Notes: generated from the sequence alone by a model not told the origin. 64,000 bases of DNA from Streptococcus sp. oral taxon 431 (GCF_001553685.1 NZ_CP014264.1:70001-134000); one strand, 5' to 3'; shown: positions 51,362 to 60,044, numbered from the stretch's first letter. Made by a program: numbers and translations.

Positions 51362-52201
51362 ATGAGTAGACGTTCTACAAGAAAGAAATCACCTATTGGT
51401 AAAATAATTGCTTCTATTGTTGCAGTAGCTATCGTTGCTTTGGGAGGCTTTTTTATCTATAGTAGCTTCCTAGCTCCGACAGCAGATAAACAAAATGATG
51501 TTAAGGTTACCCAGGAAGCTCCAAAGCAAGCCTATACTGCGAGTAAAGAAGAAAAAGAATATCTCGCTAATAAATTTAAAGGCTTGCTTGCAACAAACTC
51601 TGAAGCAATCGCTTATGTATACGCTCCAGGAACAGAGTTAGATGAGCCGGTTGTTCAAACAACGGATAATGCGACTTATTTAGATAAGCGTTTTGATGGC
51701 GTTATCGAACCTCTAATGGGAGCAGTCTTTATGGACGCTGATAACAAGAAGGATTTTAGTGATCGCTTGACTTGGCTATTTGGTCACGCTCGTGGTAGTA
51801 AAGTTCAAGATCATCGTATGTTTAATGATGTGAACTATTACAGTCGGCAAGATTATTTTGATAAGCATCCCTATGTAGTCATTGAAACTCCAGAGAGAAA
51901 GTATTATTATGAAGCTGTTGCTATGATTATTGTTCCAGAAGAAACAGCTTTTTACCGTACTTCTTTTGATGATGACAAGGATTTCGAGAAACAGCTAAGT
52001 ATTATTTATGATACTGCAGAGGTTAAGAAACCAAATGTTAAGGTATCAGCTAAGGATAAATATCTTGTTCTTTCTACTTGTCGTGAAGAGGATGACACGA
52101 TTCGTGCAAATCTCTATCTGCGACAAATTCCTGATTCAGAGATGAGTGACTTTGTCAAACAACATGGTGAAGAACTTAAATATAAACCAACAAGAGAATA
52201 A
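51362..52201 (+). CDS. Class B sortase
   Basis: 279 residues. A basic N-terminus and one membrane anchor (IIASIVAVAIVALGGFFIYS) are followed by the sortase fold. The catalytic His is in WLFGHARGS, the Cys in LVLSTCREED (TLxTC-like) and the Arg in DTIRANLYLR. The length and the long region between His and Cys are typical of class B. ATG 51362 after GGGAGGAAAAG. It should anchor the upstream LPKTHAAK protein. Confidence 0.9.
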   Translation: MSRRSTRKKSPIGKIIASIVAVAIVALGGFFIYSSFLAPTADKQNDVKVTQEAPKQAYTASKEEKEYLANKFKGLLATNSEAIAYVYAPGTELDEPVVQTTDNATYLDKRFDGVIEPLMGAVFMDADNKKDFSDRLTWLFGHARGSKVQDHRMFNDVNYYSRQDYFDKHPYVVIETPERKYYYEAVAMIIVPEETAFYRTSFDDDKDFEKQLSIIYDTAEVKKPNVKVSAKDKYLVLSTCREEDDTIRANLYLRQIPDSEMSDFVKQHGEELKYKPTRE

Positions 52202-52342
52202 TCTTTAAACAAAAACTTTGTGAATCCTCCTCAAATTAAATGAAATAGTTTAATTTTGGGAGGATTTTTGATTTTTGTTTTTATAGTAAATTTCTGCAAA
52301 CCCTTTCAAAATATGCTATACTGATGAAAAAGGAGGGTTTTT

Positions 52343-52780
52343 ATGACTCAAGAATTTATCAATCCAAGTGATGGCGTGATCCGTCAGTATCTAGCAAACA
52401 GTAAGACTCTAGCAGTAGTAGGCTTGTCTGATCGTGAAGAAACAACTAGCAATCGAGTGATCAAGGAAATGCAGGCTCGTGGCTATAAAATCATACCAGT
52501 AAACCCTAAGGCTGCAGGTGGGGAAATCTTGGGAGAAAAGGCTTATGCCAGTCTAGCTGAGATTCCTTTTCCTGTAGATATTGTCAATGTCTATCGTCGA
52601 AGTGAGTTTCTGCCTGATGTAGCGCGTGATTTTCTCAAGGCAGATGCTAAGATTTTCTGGGCGCAACTAGGACTTGAAAGTCGAGAAGCGGAAGAAATCT
52701 TGCGTGCTGGAGGTTGCGATGATATCGTGATGAATCGTTGTATTAAGAGAGAACATACACGCTTAATACTTGAACAATAA
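52343..52780 (+). CDS. CoA-binding domain protein
   Basis: 145 residues, single Rossmann CoA-binding fold (TLAVVGLSDREETTSNRVIK, IIPVNPKAAGGEILGEKAYA, DIVMNRCIKREHTRL). Conserved across bacteria; metabolic role unclear. Confidence 0.9.
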   Translation: MTQEFINPSDGVIRQYLANSKTLAVVGLSDREETTSNRVIKEMQARGYKIIPVNPKAAGGEILGEKAYASLAEIPFPVDIVNVYRRSEFLPDVARDFLKADAKIFWAQLGLESREAEEILRAGGCDDIVMNRCIKREHTRLILEQ

Positions 52781-52805
52781 AAAGGTAGCTTGCGGGCTAC
52801 CTTTT
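52781..52805 (+). terminator. Terminator of the CoA-binding protein gene
   Basis: AAAGGTAGC pairs with GCTACCTTT around TTGCGG, with a T-run. Confidence 0.85.
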
Positions 52806-52810
52806 GTGTT

Positions 52811-52917
52811 ATACTCAATGAAAATCAAAGAGCAAACTAGGAAACTAGCCGCAGGCTGTACTTGAGTACGGCAAGGCGACGTTGACGTGGTTTGAAGAGA
52901 TTTTCGAAGAGTATTAG
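52811..52917 (-). repeat. BOX element (boxA-boxC, no boxB)
   Basis: Contains TACGGCAAGGCGACGTTGAC (the boxA core used in BOX typing) and ends with TTTTCGAAGAGTAT. The other end, ATACTCAATGAAAATCAAAG, is the boxC end. It fits the pneumococcal/mitis BOX family. Its end overlaps the stop codon (52914-52916) of the leftward transporter gene. Confidence 0.85.
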
Positions 52918-53924
52918 AAAATACCGATAAGGGTCTGCATCCCGAGGCTAGTCAGGATGATGGCAATCCAGCAGAGGGCACCAAGAAGAATGGATTTACC
53001 GCTGGACTTAATCATAGCAATGAGGTTGGTTTTGAGACCAATAGCACTCATAGCCATGATGATGAGGAATTTGGAGAGTTGTTTGAGAGGTGAAAAGAAG
53101 CTATTGCTGACACCGAAGGAAGTAAGGACGGTGGTTAGCAGAGAAGCTAGGATGAAGTAGAGAATGAAAACAGGGAAGATTTTTTTTAGTTTTACCCCTT
53201 GGTTGTTTCCTTGTTGACGACTTTGCCAGTAAGAGAGGAAGAGAGTGATAGGGATAATAGCTAGGGTACGGGTCAATTTGACAATGGTGGCAGCTTCGAG
53301 AGTATTGGACTGGTAAAGACTATCCCAGGCGCTGGCAGTGGCTGTTACAGAGGAAGTATCATTGACCGCAGTTCCTGCAAAGAGAGCAAAACCTTCGTTG
53401 GAAAGATGGAGCCAAGAACCTAGAGTTGGGAAGATAAGAGCTGCCAAGACATTGAAGAAAAAGATAACAGAAATGGCTTGTGCGACTTCTTTTTCCTTGG
53501 CATGGATGACAGGAGCAGTCGCTGCAATGGCAGAACCGCCACAGATAGAGGAACCAACACCGATCAAGGTAGCTAGCTTTGTATCTAGGTCAAAAAAGCG
53601 CTGGAAAAGGTAGGCTATAATCAAGGCTATAGAAATGGTAGATAGAATGACAGGGAGCGAAGATTTTCCTACTGCAAAAACTTGAGAGATATTGAGCCCA
53701 AAACCAAGCAAGATAACTGCATACTGAAGCAATTTCTTGGAGCTGTAAGTCAAACCAGCATCTAGTTGTTTATAGGAAGTGAGAAATGGGTGGAGAATCA
53801 TGCCAATAAAGATGGCAAAGACAGGTGCTCCCACAACAGGAAGAAAGCCTCCTAAAATCCAAGAAATGATAGATATGATAAGACAGACCAAAAGTCCAGC
53901 CCAATTTTTTGATAGAAATGACAT
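52914..53924 (-). CDS. YeiH/UPF0324 family membrane transporter
   Basis: 336 residues with about 10 membrane segments ([60 protein letters not shown]). The conserved G-x-S-I-C-G-x-S-A-I motif marks the YeiH family of putative sulfate/sulfite exporters; the substrate in streptococci is not known. Stop codon lies in a BOX element. Confidence 0.88.
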   Translation of the reverse strand: MSFLSKNWAGLLVCLIISIISWILGGFLPVVGAPVFAIFIGMILHPFLTSYKQLDAGLTYSSKKLLQYAVILLGFGLNISQVFAVGKSSLPVILSTISIALIIAYLFQRFFDLDTKLATLIGVGSSICGGSAIAATAPVIHAKEKEVAQAISVIFFFNVLAALIFPTLGSWLHLSNEGFALFAGTAVNDTSSVTATASAWDSLYQSNTLEAATIVKLTRTLAIIPITLFLSYWQSRQQGNNQGVKLKKIFPVFILYFILASLLTTVLTSFGVSNSFFSPLKQLSKFLIIMAMSAIGLKTNLIAMIKSSGKSILLGALCWIAIILTSLGMQTLIGIF

Positions 53925-54044
53925 AAAAACCTCCGAAAATAAATACTCCTTATTATAATCTTATCTCGAAGAAAAGTAAAGTTTAATAATTATTTGACAA
54001 GTTTCTCTCATTATGTGATTAGAACTGTAACGAAGTCTTGGCAA

Positions 54045-54084
54045 AAACAGAAATACCAGAGGTGAAGCTCTGGTATTTCTGTTT
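54045..54084. terminator. Perfect 17-bp inverted repeat
   Basis: AAACAGAAATACCAGAG pairs perfectly with CTCTGGTATTTCTGTTT around GTGAAG. It can terminate in either direction. Confidence 0.75.
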
Positions 54085-54112
54085 GTCTAGTCATATTAAA
54101 ACTAAACTCAGG

Positions 54113-54240
54113 TTATATTTTTTTGTCGCGCTTGTCTAGCCACTTTCTGACTACCCACTCAGAAATGACATTACCGATCTAGTAATCAATAATGGTGCTA
54201 GAATAGTTGTAACGAAGATTAGCAAAACCGTATTTTACAA
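54113..54240 (-). pseudogene. Remnant of a small gene with an in-frame stop
   Basis: Reads TEYTFVKYGFANLRYNYSST, IIDY, stop, then IGNVISEWVVRKWLDKRDKK to TAA at 54113-54115, with no start codon. It looks like a decayed gene; family not recognised. Bases 54241-54387 show nothing further. Confidence 0.4.
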
Positions 54241-54387
54241 AGGTATACTCTGTAATATTTAAATCCTTATTAAATCAACGTTTCTAAAGAAAAAGTAGCT
54301 GTAAAATATTATATATACAGCGTATTGTTAAACCAAGACGGTACCAAAAATTAAGGTTTTGGAGCTTATAAAATAAAGAAAGATGTC

Positions 54388-54741
54388 TCAATCAGTTGAG
54401 CTTTTTTTAGTACCATTTTGTAGCAAAGTGACATAGTCGCTTTTTGTGTGGAATAGGTGAGATAAAAAAACAGTGTTTCGTTTTTGGTCGATGAAGTAGA
54501 GTAAGACATACTGACCGATAATTTTTCCTCGTGTAGGGTACTTACTGTTAATCTTTATACCAATTTTTTCATCGGCGTCAAAACCAGCCTCAGGAAAGAC
54601 TTCTAAACTTTTTAAGCCATCTAAAATTTTACTCACAGTATTTTTAGCAGACTGAGGTGATAAAAGAACAGTAGTGATGTAATCATGAATACTGTCAATA
54701 GCTTGGCTCACTTCATCAGAAATAATTACTTTATAAGCCAT
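54388..54741 (-). CDS. RelE/ParE-family toxin
   Basis: 117 residues with the RelE/ParE fold (YKVIISDEVSQAIDSIHDYI, GFDADEKIGIKINSKYPTRG, YVLLYFIDQKRNTVFLSHLF). RelE toxins cleave ribosome-bound mRNA, ParE toxins poison gyrase; I cannot decide which. Its start overlaps the antitoxin gene by 11 bases. Confidence 0.85.
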   Translation of the reverse strand: MAYKVIISDEVSQAIDSIHDYITTVLLSPQSAKNTVSKILDGLKSLEVFPEAGFDADEKIGIKINSKYPTRGKIIGQYVLLYFIDQKRNTVFLSHLFHTKSDYVTLLQNGTKKSSTD

Positions 54742-55015
54742 AGCGTGCCCTCATACTGTCTAGGGAAGTCCCTTTTCCTGCTTCATATTCTCTTAAGGCT
54801 CGTTCGGATTGAGCTTGTAATTCCTCAATCAATTGTTCACGGTGTAAATCTTCTGCAGTCTTGATTGGCAAGTCCTGTTCGAGGACAATCTGCTCTATAA
54901 AAAGAGTGATAGCATCCGTCATGGTCATTCCTTTTTCCTTGATAATGGCTCTAGCTTGTTCCATTGCTAACTCATTGATTTTAAAATTATATTGCTTAAC
55001 AAGTGATGTAGTCAT
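54731..55015 (-). CDS. RelB/DinJ-family antitoxin
   Basis: 94 residues. The N-terminal ribbon-helix-helix (YNFKINELAMEQARAIIKEK, GMTMTDAITLFIEQIV) binds the operator; the acidic C-terminus should wrap the toxin. ATG 55015 after GGAGATATACC; the in-frame start at 55075 overlaps the promoter palindrome. Confidence 0.85.
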   Translation of the reverse strand: MTTSLVKQYNFKINELAMEQARAIIKEKGMTMTDAITLFIEQIVLEQDLPIKTAEDLHREQLIEELQAQSERALREYEAGKGTSLDSMRARYGL

Positions 55016-55028
55016 GGTATATCTCCGT

Positions 55029-55054
55029 TCTATATCGTGTATATCCAGTATATG
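55029..55054 (-). promoter_or_regulatory. Toxin-antitoxin operator
   Basis: Inverted/direct TATA-rich repeats (TATATCGTGTATATCCAGTA with the adjoining TATATG) just upstream of the antitoxin, the usual autoregulatory position. Confidence 0.45.
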
Positions 55055-55078
55055 TTTTTTGAACTTTTTTTGCAAGAA

Positions 55079-55106
55079 AAAAACTCTTGAATATAATCCA
55101 AGAGTG
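55079..55106. terminator. Small hairpin upstream of the toxin-antitoxin pair
   Basis: CTCTTGAATATAATCCAAGAG forms a 6-7-bp stem next to a run of A residues (leftward T-run). Confidence 0.5.
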
Positions 55107-55117
55107 AAACGAATAGA

Positions 55118-55237
55118 ACCAGTGGTGGAGCGGGTTCTTTACAGCCTAAAGCTGAAGGTAGTGCCAAACCTGAAGCTGAATCATCAGCAACCTTTGAGAA
55201 AACTGTTACCAGTCATCCGACATCATCCTATCCTTAG
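55118..55237 (+). pseudogene. Fragment of a cell-surface protein gene
   Basis: The frame reads TSGGAGSLQPKAEGSAKPEA, then ESSATFEKTVTSHPTSSYP to a stop. It is a low-complexity Pro/Ala/Ser/Glu stretch like the stalk of a streptococcal surface protein. No start and no anchor: a leftover piece. Confidence 0.45.
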
Positions 55238-55282
55238 TTATCGTTTAGGACAAATAAGAGAGAATGTCAACAATAATTCTTA

Positions 55283-55480
55283 TTACAACCATCTGTCCTC
55301 TACCTTTGTTTGATTTTCTTGTTTTTGAATAAATTGTCTGACAGTATCTTTCAAATGTTTCTGCAATTCAAGAATCTGACTAAATTCATTTAGACTAGCC
55401 TGATTATCTTCGTTTACTTTTTTTGTGATCTGATTTATATTGACCCCTATCCGATTTATTTCCTTACATAACTTCTCAAT
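55283..55480 (-). pseudogene. Remnant of a MobC-like mobilisation gene
   Basis: Reads IEKLCKEINRIGVNINQITK, KVNEDNQASLNEFSQILELQ, KHLKDTVRQFIQKQ to TAA at 55283-55285. The pattern REINRIGVNINQIT is the core of MobC relaxosome proteins of mobilisable elements. Its upstream part is cut off exactly where a BOX-like repeat begins. Confidence 0.65.
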
Positions 55481-55586
55481 ACTCGTCGAAAATCTCCTAA
55501 CACGTTGTCATCTTCGGCTTACCTAACTTTAGTTATGCTTTCACCTCGATTCCTAGTTTCATGAGATTTTCATTGAGTATTCTAAA
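55481..55586. repeat. BOX/RUP-like repeat, degenerate
   Basis: Ends ATACTCGTCGAAAATCTC and GAGATTTTCATTGAGTATT are the inverted ends seen in the element at 52811-52917; the interior differs. It adjoins the broken mobilisation gene. Confidence 0.6.
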
Positions 55587-55706
55587 AACATAGTGTTGTA
55601 ATGAATTTAAATGAACATACATCAGTTGCTTATGCTAGTGTGATTTTGCGGTCAGAGAGCTTTTGTAGTATAATAGACATATGTCCTTTAAGCAAGGAGG
55701 GTATCT

Positions 55707-56876
55707 ATGGACTTAACCAAGCGCTTTAATAAACAATTAGATAAGATTCAAGTTTCCTTGATTCGTCAGTTTGACCAGGCTATTTCAGAGATTCCTGGGG
55801 TTCTACGTCTGACATTGGGAGAGCCTGACTTCACAACTCCAGACCATGTCAAGGAGGCGGCCAAGCGCGCCATTGACCAAAATCAATCCTACTATACAGG
55901 GATGAGTGGTTTGTTGACCTTGCGCCAGGCAGCTAGTGATTTTGTAAGAGAAAAATACCAGCTAAACTATAATCCTGAAAATGAAATCTTGGTCACAATT
56001 GGTGCGACAGAGGCTCTATCAGCTACTTTGACAGCTATTTTAGAAGAGGGTGACAAGGTTCTCTTGCCAGCTCCTGCCTATCCTGGTTATGAACCAATTG
56101 TTAATCTAGTTGGTGCAGAGATTGTCGAGATTGATACGACTGAGAACGGTTTTGTCTTAACTCCTGAAATGCTAGAGAAAGCTATTATCGAGCAAGGTGA
56201 TAAGCTCAAGGCAGTCATTCTCAACTATCCAGCTAACCCTACAGGAATTACTTATAGTCGCGAACAGTTGGAAGCCTTGGCAGACGTTTTACGTAAGTAT
56301 GAGGTTTTCGTTGTCTGTGATGAGGTCTACTCAGAATTAACTTATACAGGGGAAAATCATGTATCACTAGGCACGATGCTGAGAGATCAGGCCATTATCA
56401 TTAACGGTCTATCCAAATCCCATGCTATGACAGGTTGGCGTTTAGGTTTTATCTTTGCTCCAGCAAATTTCACAGCCCAGTTAATCAAGAGTCATCAGTA
56501 CTTGGTAACTGCTGCAAACACCATGGCGCAACATGCTGCTGTGGAAGCATTGACAGCTGGTAAGAACGATGCAGAACCCATGAAGAAGGAATATATCCAA
56601 CGTCGGGACTACATTATCGACAAGATGACTGACCTTGGCTTTGAGATTATCAAACCAGATGGGGCTTTTTATATCTTTGCTAAGATTCCAGCAGGCTATA
56701 ATCAAGATTCCTTTGCTTTTCTGAAGGATTTTGCTCAGAAGAAGGCTGTTGCCTTTATCCCTGGTGCAGCTTTTGGTCAATATGGAGAAGGTTATGTGCG
56801 CTTGTCTTATGCGGCTAGTATGGAAACTATCAGAGAGGCTATGAAACGTCTTGAGGAGTACATGAGAGAAGCATGA
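55707..56876 (+). CDS. PLP-dependent aminotransferase (class I/II)
   Basis: 389 residues; the PLP lysine is in NGLSKSHAMTGWRLGFI, with NYPANPTGITYSREQ and VCDEVYSELTYTG. This position upstream of recO in pneumococcus holds an aromatic-type aminotransferase as I recall (araT/patA-like). Strong site AAGGAGGGTATCT. Its end overlaps recO by 4 bases. Confidence 0.9.
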   Translation: MDLTKRFNKQLDKIQVSLIRQFDQAISEIPGVLRLTLGEPDFTTPDHVKEAAKRAIDQNQSYYTGMSGLLTLRQAASDFVREKYQLNYNPENEILVTIGATEALSATLTAILEEGDKVLLPAPAYPGYEPIVNLVGAEIVEIDTTENGFVLTPEMLEKAIIEQGDKLKAVILNYPANPTGITYSREQLEALADVLRKYEVFVVCDEVYSELTYTGENHVSLGTMLRDQAIIINGLSKSHAMTGWRLGFIFAPANFTAQLIKSHQYLVTAANTMAQHAAVEALTAGKNDAEPMKKEYIQRRDYIIDKMTDLGFEIIKPDGAFYIFAKIPAGYNQDSFAFLKDFAQKKAVAFIPGAAFGQYGEGYVRLSYAASMETIREAMKRLEEYMREA

Positions 56877-57643
56877 TTCAGTCTATTACGAGTCAGGGGT
56901 TGGTGCTCTACAATCGTAATTTTCGTGAGGGTGACAAGCTAGTCAAGATTTTTACAGAGCAGGTCGGTAAGCGCATGTTTTTTGTCAAACATGCCGGTCA
57001 ATCCAAACTGGCTCCAGTTATTCAACCTTTGGTGCTGGCTCGTTTTCTTTTACGAATCAATGATGATGGGCTTAGTTATATTGAAGACTACCATGAGGTG
57101 ATGACCTTTCCAAAAATCAATAGTGATCTCTTTGTCATGGCCTATGCGACCTATGTGGCAGCTCTGGCAGATGCTAGTTTGCAGGACAATCAACAGGATG
57201 CTCCCTTGTTTGCTTTTTTACAAAGGACTTTAGAGTTGATGGAAGAGGGTCTGGATTATCAAGTTTTGACTAATATTTTTGAAATTCAGATTTTGACACG
57301 TTTTGGGATCAGTCTTAACTTTAATGAGTGTATTTTTTGCCATCGGGTGGGTCAGGCCTTTGATTTTTCTTTCAAATATGGCGCTTGCTTATGTCCTGAG
57401 CATTATCATGAGGATGAGAAACGTTGTCATCTGAATCCAAACATTCCCTATCTGCTCAATCAATTTCAAGCTATTAACTTTGAGACTTTAGAGACTATTT
57501 CTCTCAAGTCTGAAATCAAGCAAGAATTGCGTCAGTTCATGGATCAAATTTATGAAGAATACGTAGGAATTCACCTAAAATCAAAGAAATTTATTGATTC
57601 CCTAGCTGATTGGGGACAATTACTAAAAGAGGAAGACAAATGA
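56873..57643 (+). CDS. recO: DNA repair protein RecO
   Basis: 256 residues: N-terminal OB fold ([20 protein letters not shown]), helical domain and zinc finger ([11 protein letters not shown] ... [15 protein letters not shown]). It loads RecA on SSB-coated DNA with RecR/RecF. ATGA overlap with the aminotransferase and with plsX shows an operon. Confidence 0.93.
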   Translation: MIQSITSQGLVLYNRNFREGDKLVKIFTEQVGKRMFFVKHAGQSKLAPVIQPLVLARFLLRINDDGLSYIEDYHEVMTFPKINSDLFVMAYATYVAALADASLQDNQQDAPLFAFLQRTLELMEEGLDYQVLTNIFEIQILTRFGISLNFNECIFCHRVGQAFDFSFKYGACLCPEHYHEDEKRCHLNPNIPYLLNQFQAINFETLETISLKSEIKQELRQFMDQIYEEYVGIHLKSKKFIDSLADWGQLLKEEDK

Positions 57644-58632
57644 AAAAAATCGCAGTAGATGCAATGGGTGGCGATAACGCACCTCAAGCCATCGTTGAGG
57701 GTGTCAATCAAGCCCTTGCTGACTTTTCAGATATTGAGATTCAACTTTACGGAGATGAGAGCAAGATTAAGCAATATCTAACAGCTACAGAACGCGTCAG
57801 CATTATCCATACAGATGAAAAAATTGATTCGGATGATGAACCAACAAAAGCCATTCGTAAGAAGAAAAAAGCCAGTATGGTATTGGCTGCTAAGGCTGTC
57901 AAGGACGGTGAGGCTGATGCTGTGCTCTCTGCAGGAAATACAGGTGCTTTGCTAGCGGCAGGATTTTTCATCGTTGGCCGCATCAAGAATATCGATCGAC
58001 CTGGGCTTATGTCAACCCTACCAACAGTGGATGGAAGAGGTTTTGATATGCTAGACCTCGGTGCCAATGCAGAAAACACAGCCCATCACCTTCATCAATA
58101 TGCCATCCTAGGTTCTTTCTACGCTAAAAATGTTCGTGGAATTGCAAAACCACGAGTTGGTTTGCTTAATAACGGGACAGAGAGCAGCAAGGGAGATCCA
58201 CTCCGCAAGGAAACTTATGACTTGCTAGCAGCTGATGAGAGTTTGAACTTTGTCGGTAATGTGGAAGCGCGTGATTTGATGGAGGGTGTTGCAGATGTTG
58301 TCGTGGCAGACGGTTTCACGGGAAACGCTGTGCTCAAATCCATTGAAGGTACAGCCATGGGAATCATGGGCTTACTTAAAAATGCTATTACAGGTGGTGG
58401 ACTTCGAGCAAAACTTGGTGCTCTTCTTCTCAAGGATAGCCTTAAAGGTTTGAAAAAGCAGCTTAACTATTCAGATGTTGGGGGTGCAGTCTTGTTTGGT
58501 GTCAAGGCGCCTGTTGTCAAGACTCATGGTTCAAGTGATGCCAAGGCTGTGTACAGTACGATTCGTCAGATTCGTACCATGCTAGAAACAGACGTAGTTG
58601 CTCAAACTGCGCGTGAATTTTCAGGAGAATAA
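57640..58632 (+). CDS. plsX: Phosphate acyltransferase PlsX
   Basis: 330 residues, starting [20 protein letters not shown]. It converts acyl-ACP to acyl-phosphate for phospholipid synthesis. [20 protein letters not shown] and [15 protein letters not shown] are family blocks. Start at 57640 overlaps the recO stop. Followed 5 bases later by acpP. Confidence 0.95.
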   Translation: MKKIAVDAMGGDNAPQAIVEGVNQALADFSDIEIQLYGDESKIKQYLTATERVSIIHTDEKIDSDDEPTKAIRKKKKASMVLAAKAVKDGEADAVLSAGNTGALLAAGFFIVGRIKNIDRPGLMSTLPTVDGRGFDMLDLGANAENTAHHLHQYAILGSFYAKNVRGIAKPRVGLLNNGTESSKGDPLRKETYDLLAADESLNFVGNVEARDLMEGVADVVVADGFTGNAVLKSIEGTAMGIMGLLKNAITGGGLRAKLGALLLKDSLKGLKKQLNYSDVGGAVLFGVKAPVVKTHGSSDAKAVYSTIRQIRTMLETDVVAQTAREFSGE

Positions 58633-58637
58633 TATAT

Positions 58638-58874
58638 ATGACAGAAAAAGAAATTTTTGATCGTGTCGTGGCCATTATCCAAGAACGTCAAGGGGATGAC
58701 TTTGTAGTCACAGAGGCCTTGAGTTTGAAGGATGATTTGGATGCTGATTCGGTAGATTTGATGGAATTCGTACTAACCATTGAGGATGAATTTGGAATTG
58801 AAATCAGCGATGAAGAAATTGACCATCTTCAAAGTGTGGCAGATGTATTGAAAGCCATTAAAGATAAAATCTAA
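58638..58874 (+). CDS. acpP: Acyl carrier protein
   Basis: 78 residues; phosphopantetheine Ser in DLDADSVDLMEFVLTIEDEF. Acts with PlsX; pneumococci carry a second ACP in the fab cluster, so this is the plsX-linked one. Confidence 0.93.
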   Translation: MTEKEIFDRVVAIIQERQGDDFVVTEALSLKDDLDADSVDLMEFVLTIEDEFGIEISDEEIDHLQSVADVLKAIKDKI

Positions 58875-58882
58875 CATATAGC

Positions 58883-58907
58883 AACATGCAAGTCATGTTG
58901 TTTTTTT
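58883..58907 (+). terminator. Terminator of recO-plsX-acpP
   Basis: AACATG-CAAGT-CATGTT followed by a run of seven or more T residues. Confidence 0.85.
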
Positions 58908-58949
58908 ATTTCTCGAAAACAGATAAAATGTTGAAATTTTACAGTTGAG

Positions 58950-59041
58950 TTTACGAATAAAGAGATGAGAACAAAAAAGGAGGATTACTGATGTATGTGA
59001 CAGGTCTTTATCCGTGGTTGATCAAGTGGTTTTTAAAATAA
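58950..59041 (+). CDS. Micropeptide cassette 1: ComX box + 16-residue peptide
   Basis: TACGAATA (58952-58959) is a consensus ComX box. 31 bases later AAAAAAGGAGGATTACTG precedes ATG 58991, encoding MYVTGLYPWLIKWFLK, stop at 59039-59041. The peptide is hydrophobic and aromatic with two Lys residues near the end; it has no signal peptide and no double-glycine leader. First of three similar tandem units. Could be a leaderless bacteriocin, a membrane-active toxin or a signal; no function is known to me. Confidence 0.65.
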
Positions 59042-59074
59042 ATTTGATTTAATTGTTTATTTTAAAATTATTTT

Positions 59075-59167
59075 ATCGAATAGATAAGTAAGAAGAAAAG
59101 GAAAGGAGTCTGATCAATGTATTTACCAATTTTACTTCCATGGTTTATCAAATTGTATTTTAAATAA
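59075..59167 (+). CDS. Micropeptide cassette 2: CGAATA box + 16-residue peptide
   Basis: ATCGAATA (59075-59082), then GGAAAGGAG before ATG 59117, encoding MYLPILLPWFIKLYFK. Box-to-ATG distance and the bases between (AGATAAGTAAGAAGAAAAGG) closely match cassette 3. The box departs from consensus in its first base. Same architecture and similar peptide as cassette 1. Confidence 0.65.
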
Positions 59168-59199
59168 ATTAAATTTATTCATTAATTTTAAAATGATTT

Positions 59200-59293
59200 C
59201 TCGAATAGACAAGTGAGAAGAAAAGGAAGGAGATTAGAAATGATTATTTCAGTTATTTATCCAATTTGGCTTTTAAAATGGTTTAAAGGTTAA
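59200..59293 (+). CDS. Micropeptide cassette 3: CGAATA box + 17-residue peptide
   Basis: CTCGAATA (59200-59207), AAGGAAGGAG, then ATG 59240, encoding MIISVIYPIWLLKWFKG, stop 59291-59293. The peptide shares the central Pro, Trp and C-terminal basic-aromatic pattern (K-W-F) with cassette 1. Confidence 0.65.
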
Positions 59294-59334
59294 AAATTAT
59301 AAACAAAAAACTATAAAAATAAAGGAGGAAACAA

Positions 59335-59478
59335 ATGACAAACTTTGACAAAATGGAACAGAACTTTGTAGCTCTTACGGAAGAAGAGCTGATGGAAGTG
59401 GATGGGGGAGCAGTTTCCGCTGTAGTTGTAGGAGGTCTCTTACTAATTGGTGGTATTGCTTGGGGCTATTTTATGTAA
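59335..59478 (+). CDS. Double-glycine bacteriocin-like peptide 1
   Basis: 47 residues. Leader MTNFDKMEQNFVALTEEELM ends EVDGG; the mature part AVSAVVVGGLLLIGGIAWGY-FM is 22 residues, Gly/Val-rich, the class IIb bacteriocin type. Site AAAGGAGGAAACAA. The leader should be cut by a C39 peptidase transporter such as ComA downstream or a BlpA-type protein. Confidence 0.85.
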   Translation: MTNFDKMEQNFVALTEEELMEVDGGAVSAVVVGGLLLIGGIAWGYFM

Positions 59479-59495
59479 TAATAAGGAGAGAAAAA

Positions 59496-59645
59496 ATGAA
59501 TTTAAATAAATGGACAGAATTGACAGAAGAAGAATTGATGAATACAGAAGGTGGATCAATTACCATAGCCATGGTTGGTGCAGGAGTAGCAATTTTCCTT
59601 GGTGGTCGATTAATTGGTCAAGATTTAAAACGTAAATTTGGATAA
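59496..59645 (+). CDS. Double-glycine bacteriocin-like peptide 2
   Basis: 49 residues. Leader MNLNKWTELTEEELMNTEGG; mature part SITIAMVGAGVAIFLGGRLI followed by a basic tail (GQDLKRKFG). 17 bases after peptide 1, site AAGGAGAGAAAAA, so the pair could be the two components of a class IIb bacteriocin. ATG 59496 chosen; the earlier in-frame TTG overlaps peptide 1. Confidence 0.85.
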   Translation: MNLNKWTELTEEELMNTEGGSITIAMVGAGVAIFLGGRLIGQDLKRKFG

Positions 59646-59657
59646 AAGTGGACTTGT

Positions 59658-59834
59658 ATGAAAAATCTAAAAAATGTAATGGGAGCAATTTTAATTATTT
59701 TTGGAATATTTTGCGTATTGGGGGATTTAAATGTAATCACCTTTAATGTTGAAAAATATTTCCAAACAGAATTATTTGTTCCGATGCTAATTTTGATGAT
59801 GAGTTATTTGGATTCAGGTAAAGACAGGGTTTAA
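59658..59834 (+). CDS. Small membrane protein, probable bacteriocin immunity
   Basis: 58 residues with two membrane segments (VMGAILIIFGIFCVLGDLNV and TELFVPMLILMMSYLDSG). It follows the two bacteriocin-like peptides, the usual immunity place. The ribosome binding site is weak. Confidence 0.6.
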   Translation: MKNLKNVMGAILIIFGIFCVLGDLNVITFNVEKYFQTELFVPMLILMMSYLDSGKDRV

Positions 59835-59928
59835 AGAGAACTATTATTAGTGTGTGGCAAATGCTATTGAATAATCATATTTTAGTTACTATCAATGACA
59901 TAAGAACTAAAAAAGAATGGAGAAATCA

Positions 59929-60027
59929 ATGAATTTTTCAAACGAATTTGCGGCTATTATTATATCGACTTCAGGAATAGTAGGACTTTTGTCTGGAGTA
60001 GCTATTGGATTAGCTAGTATTATTTAA
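59929..60027 (+). CDS. Small hydrophobic peptide in the bacteriocin cluster
   Basis: 32 residues: MNFSNEFAAIIISTSGIVGL then LSGVAIGLASII. Gly/Ile-rich like a bacteriocin core but with no GG leader. AATGGAGAAATCA precedes it. Could be a truncated bacteriocin gene. Confidence 0.45.
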   Translation: MNFSNEFAAIIISTSGIVGLLSGVAIGLASII

Positions 60028-60044
60028 AAAGGAGTATATGAAAG

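Noticed and set aside
59460..59495. Longer bacteriocin peptide 2 starting at TTG 59460
   Set aside because: It would overlap peptide 1 and put residues before a standard double-glycine leader; ATG 59496 has its own ribosome binding site.
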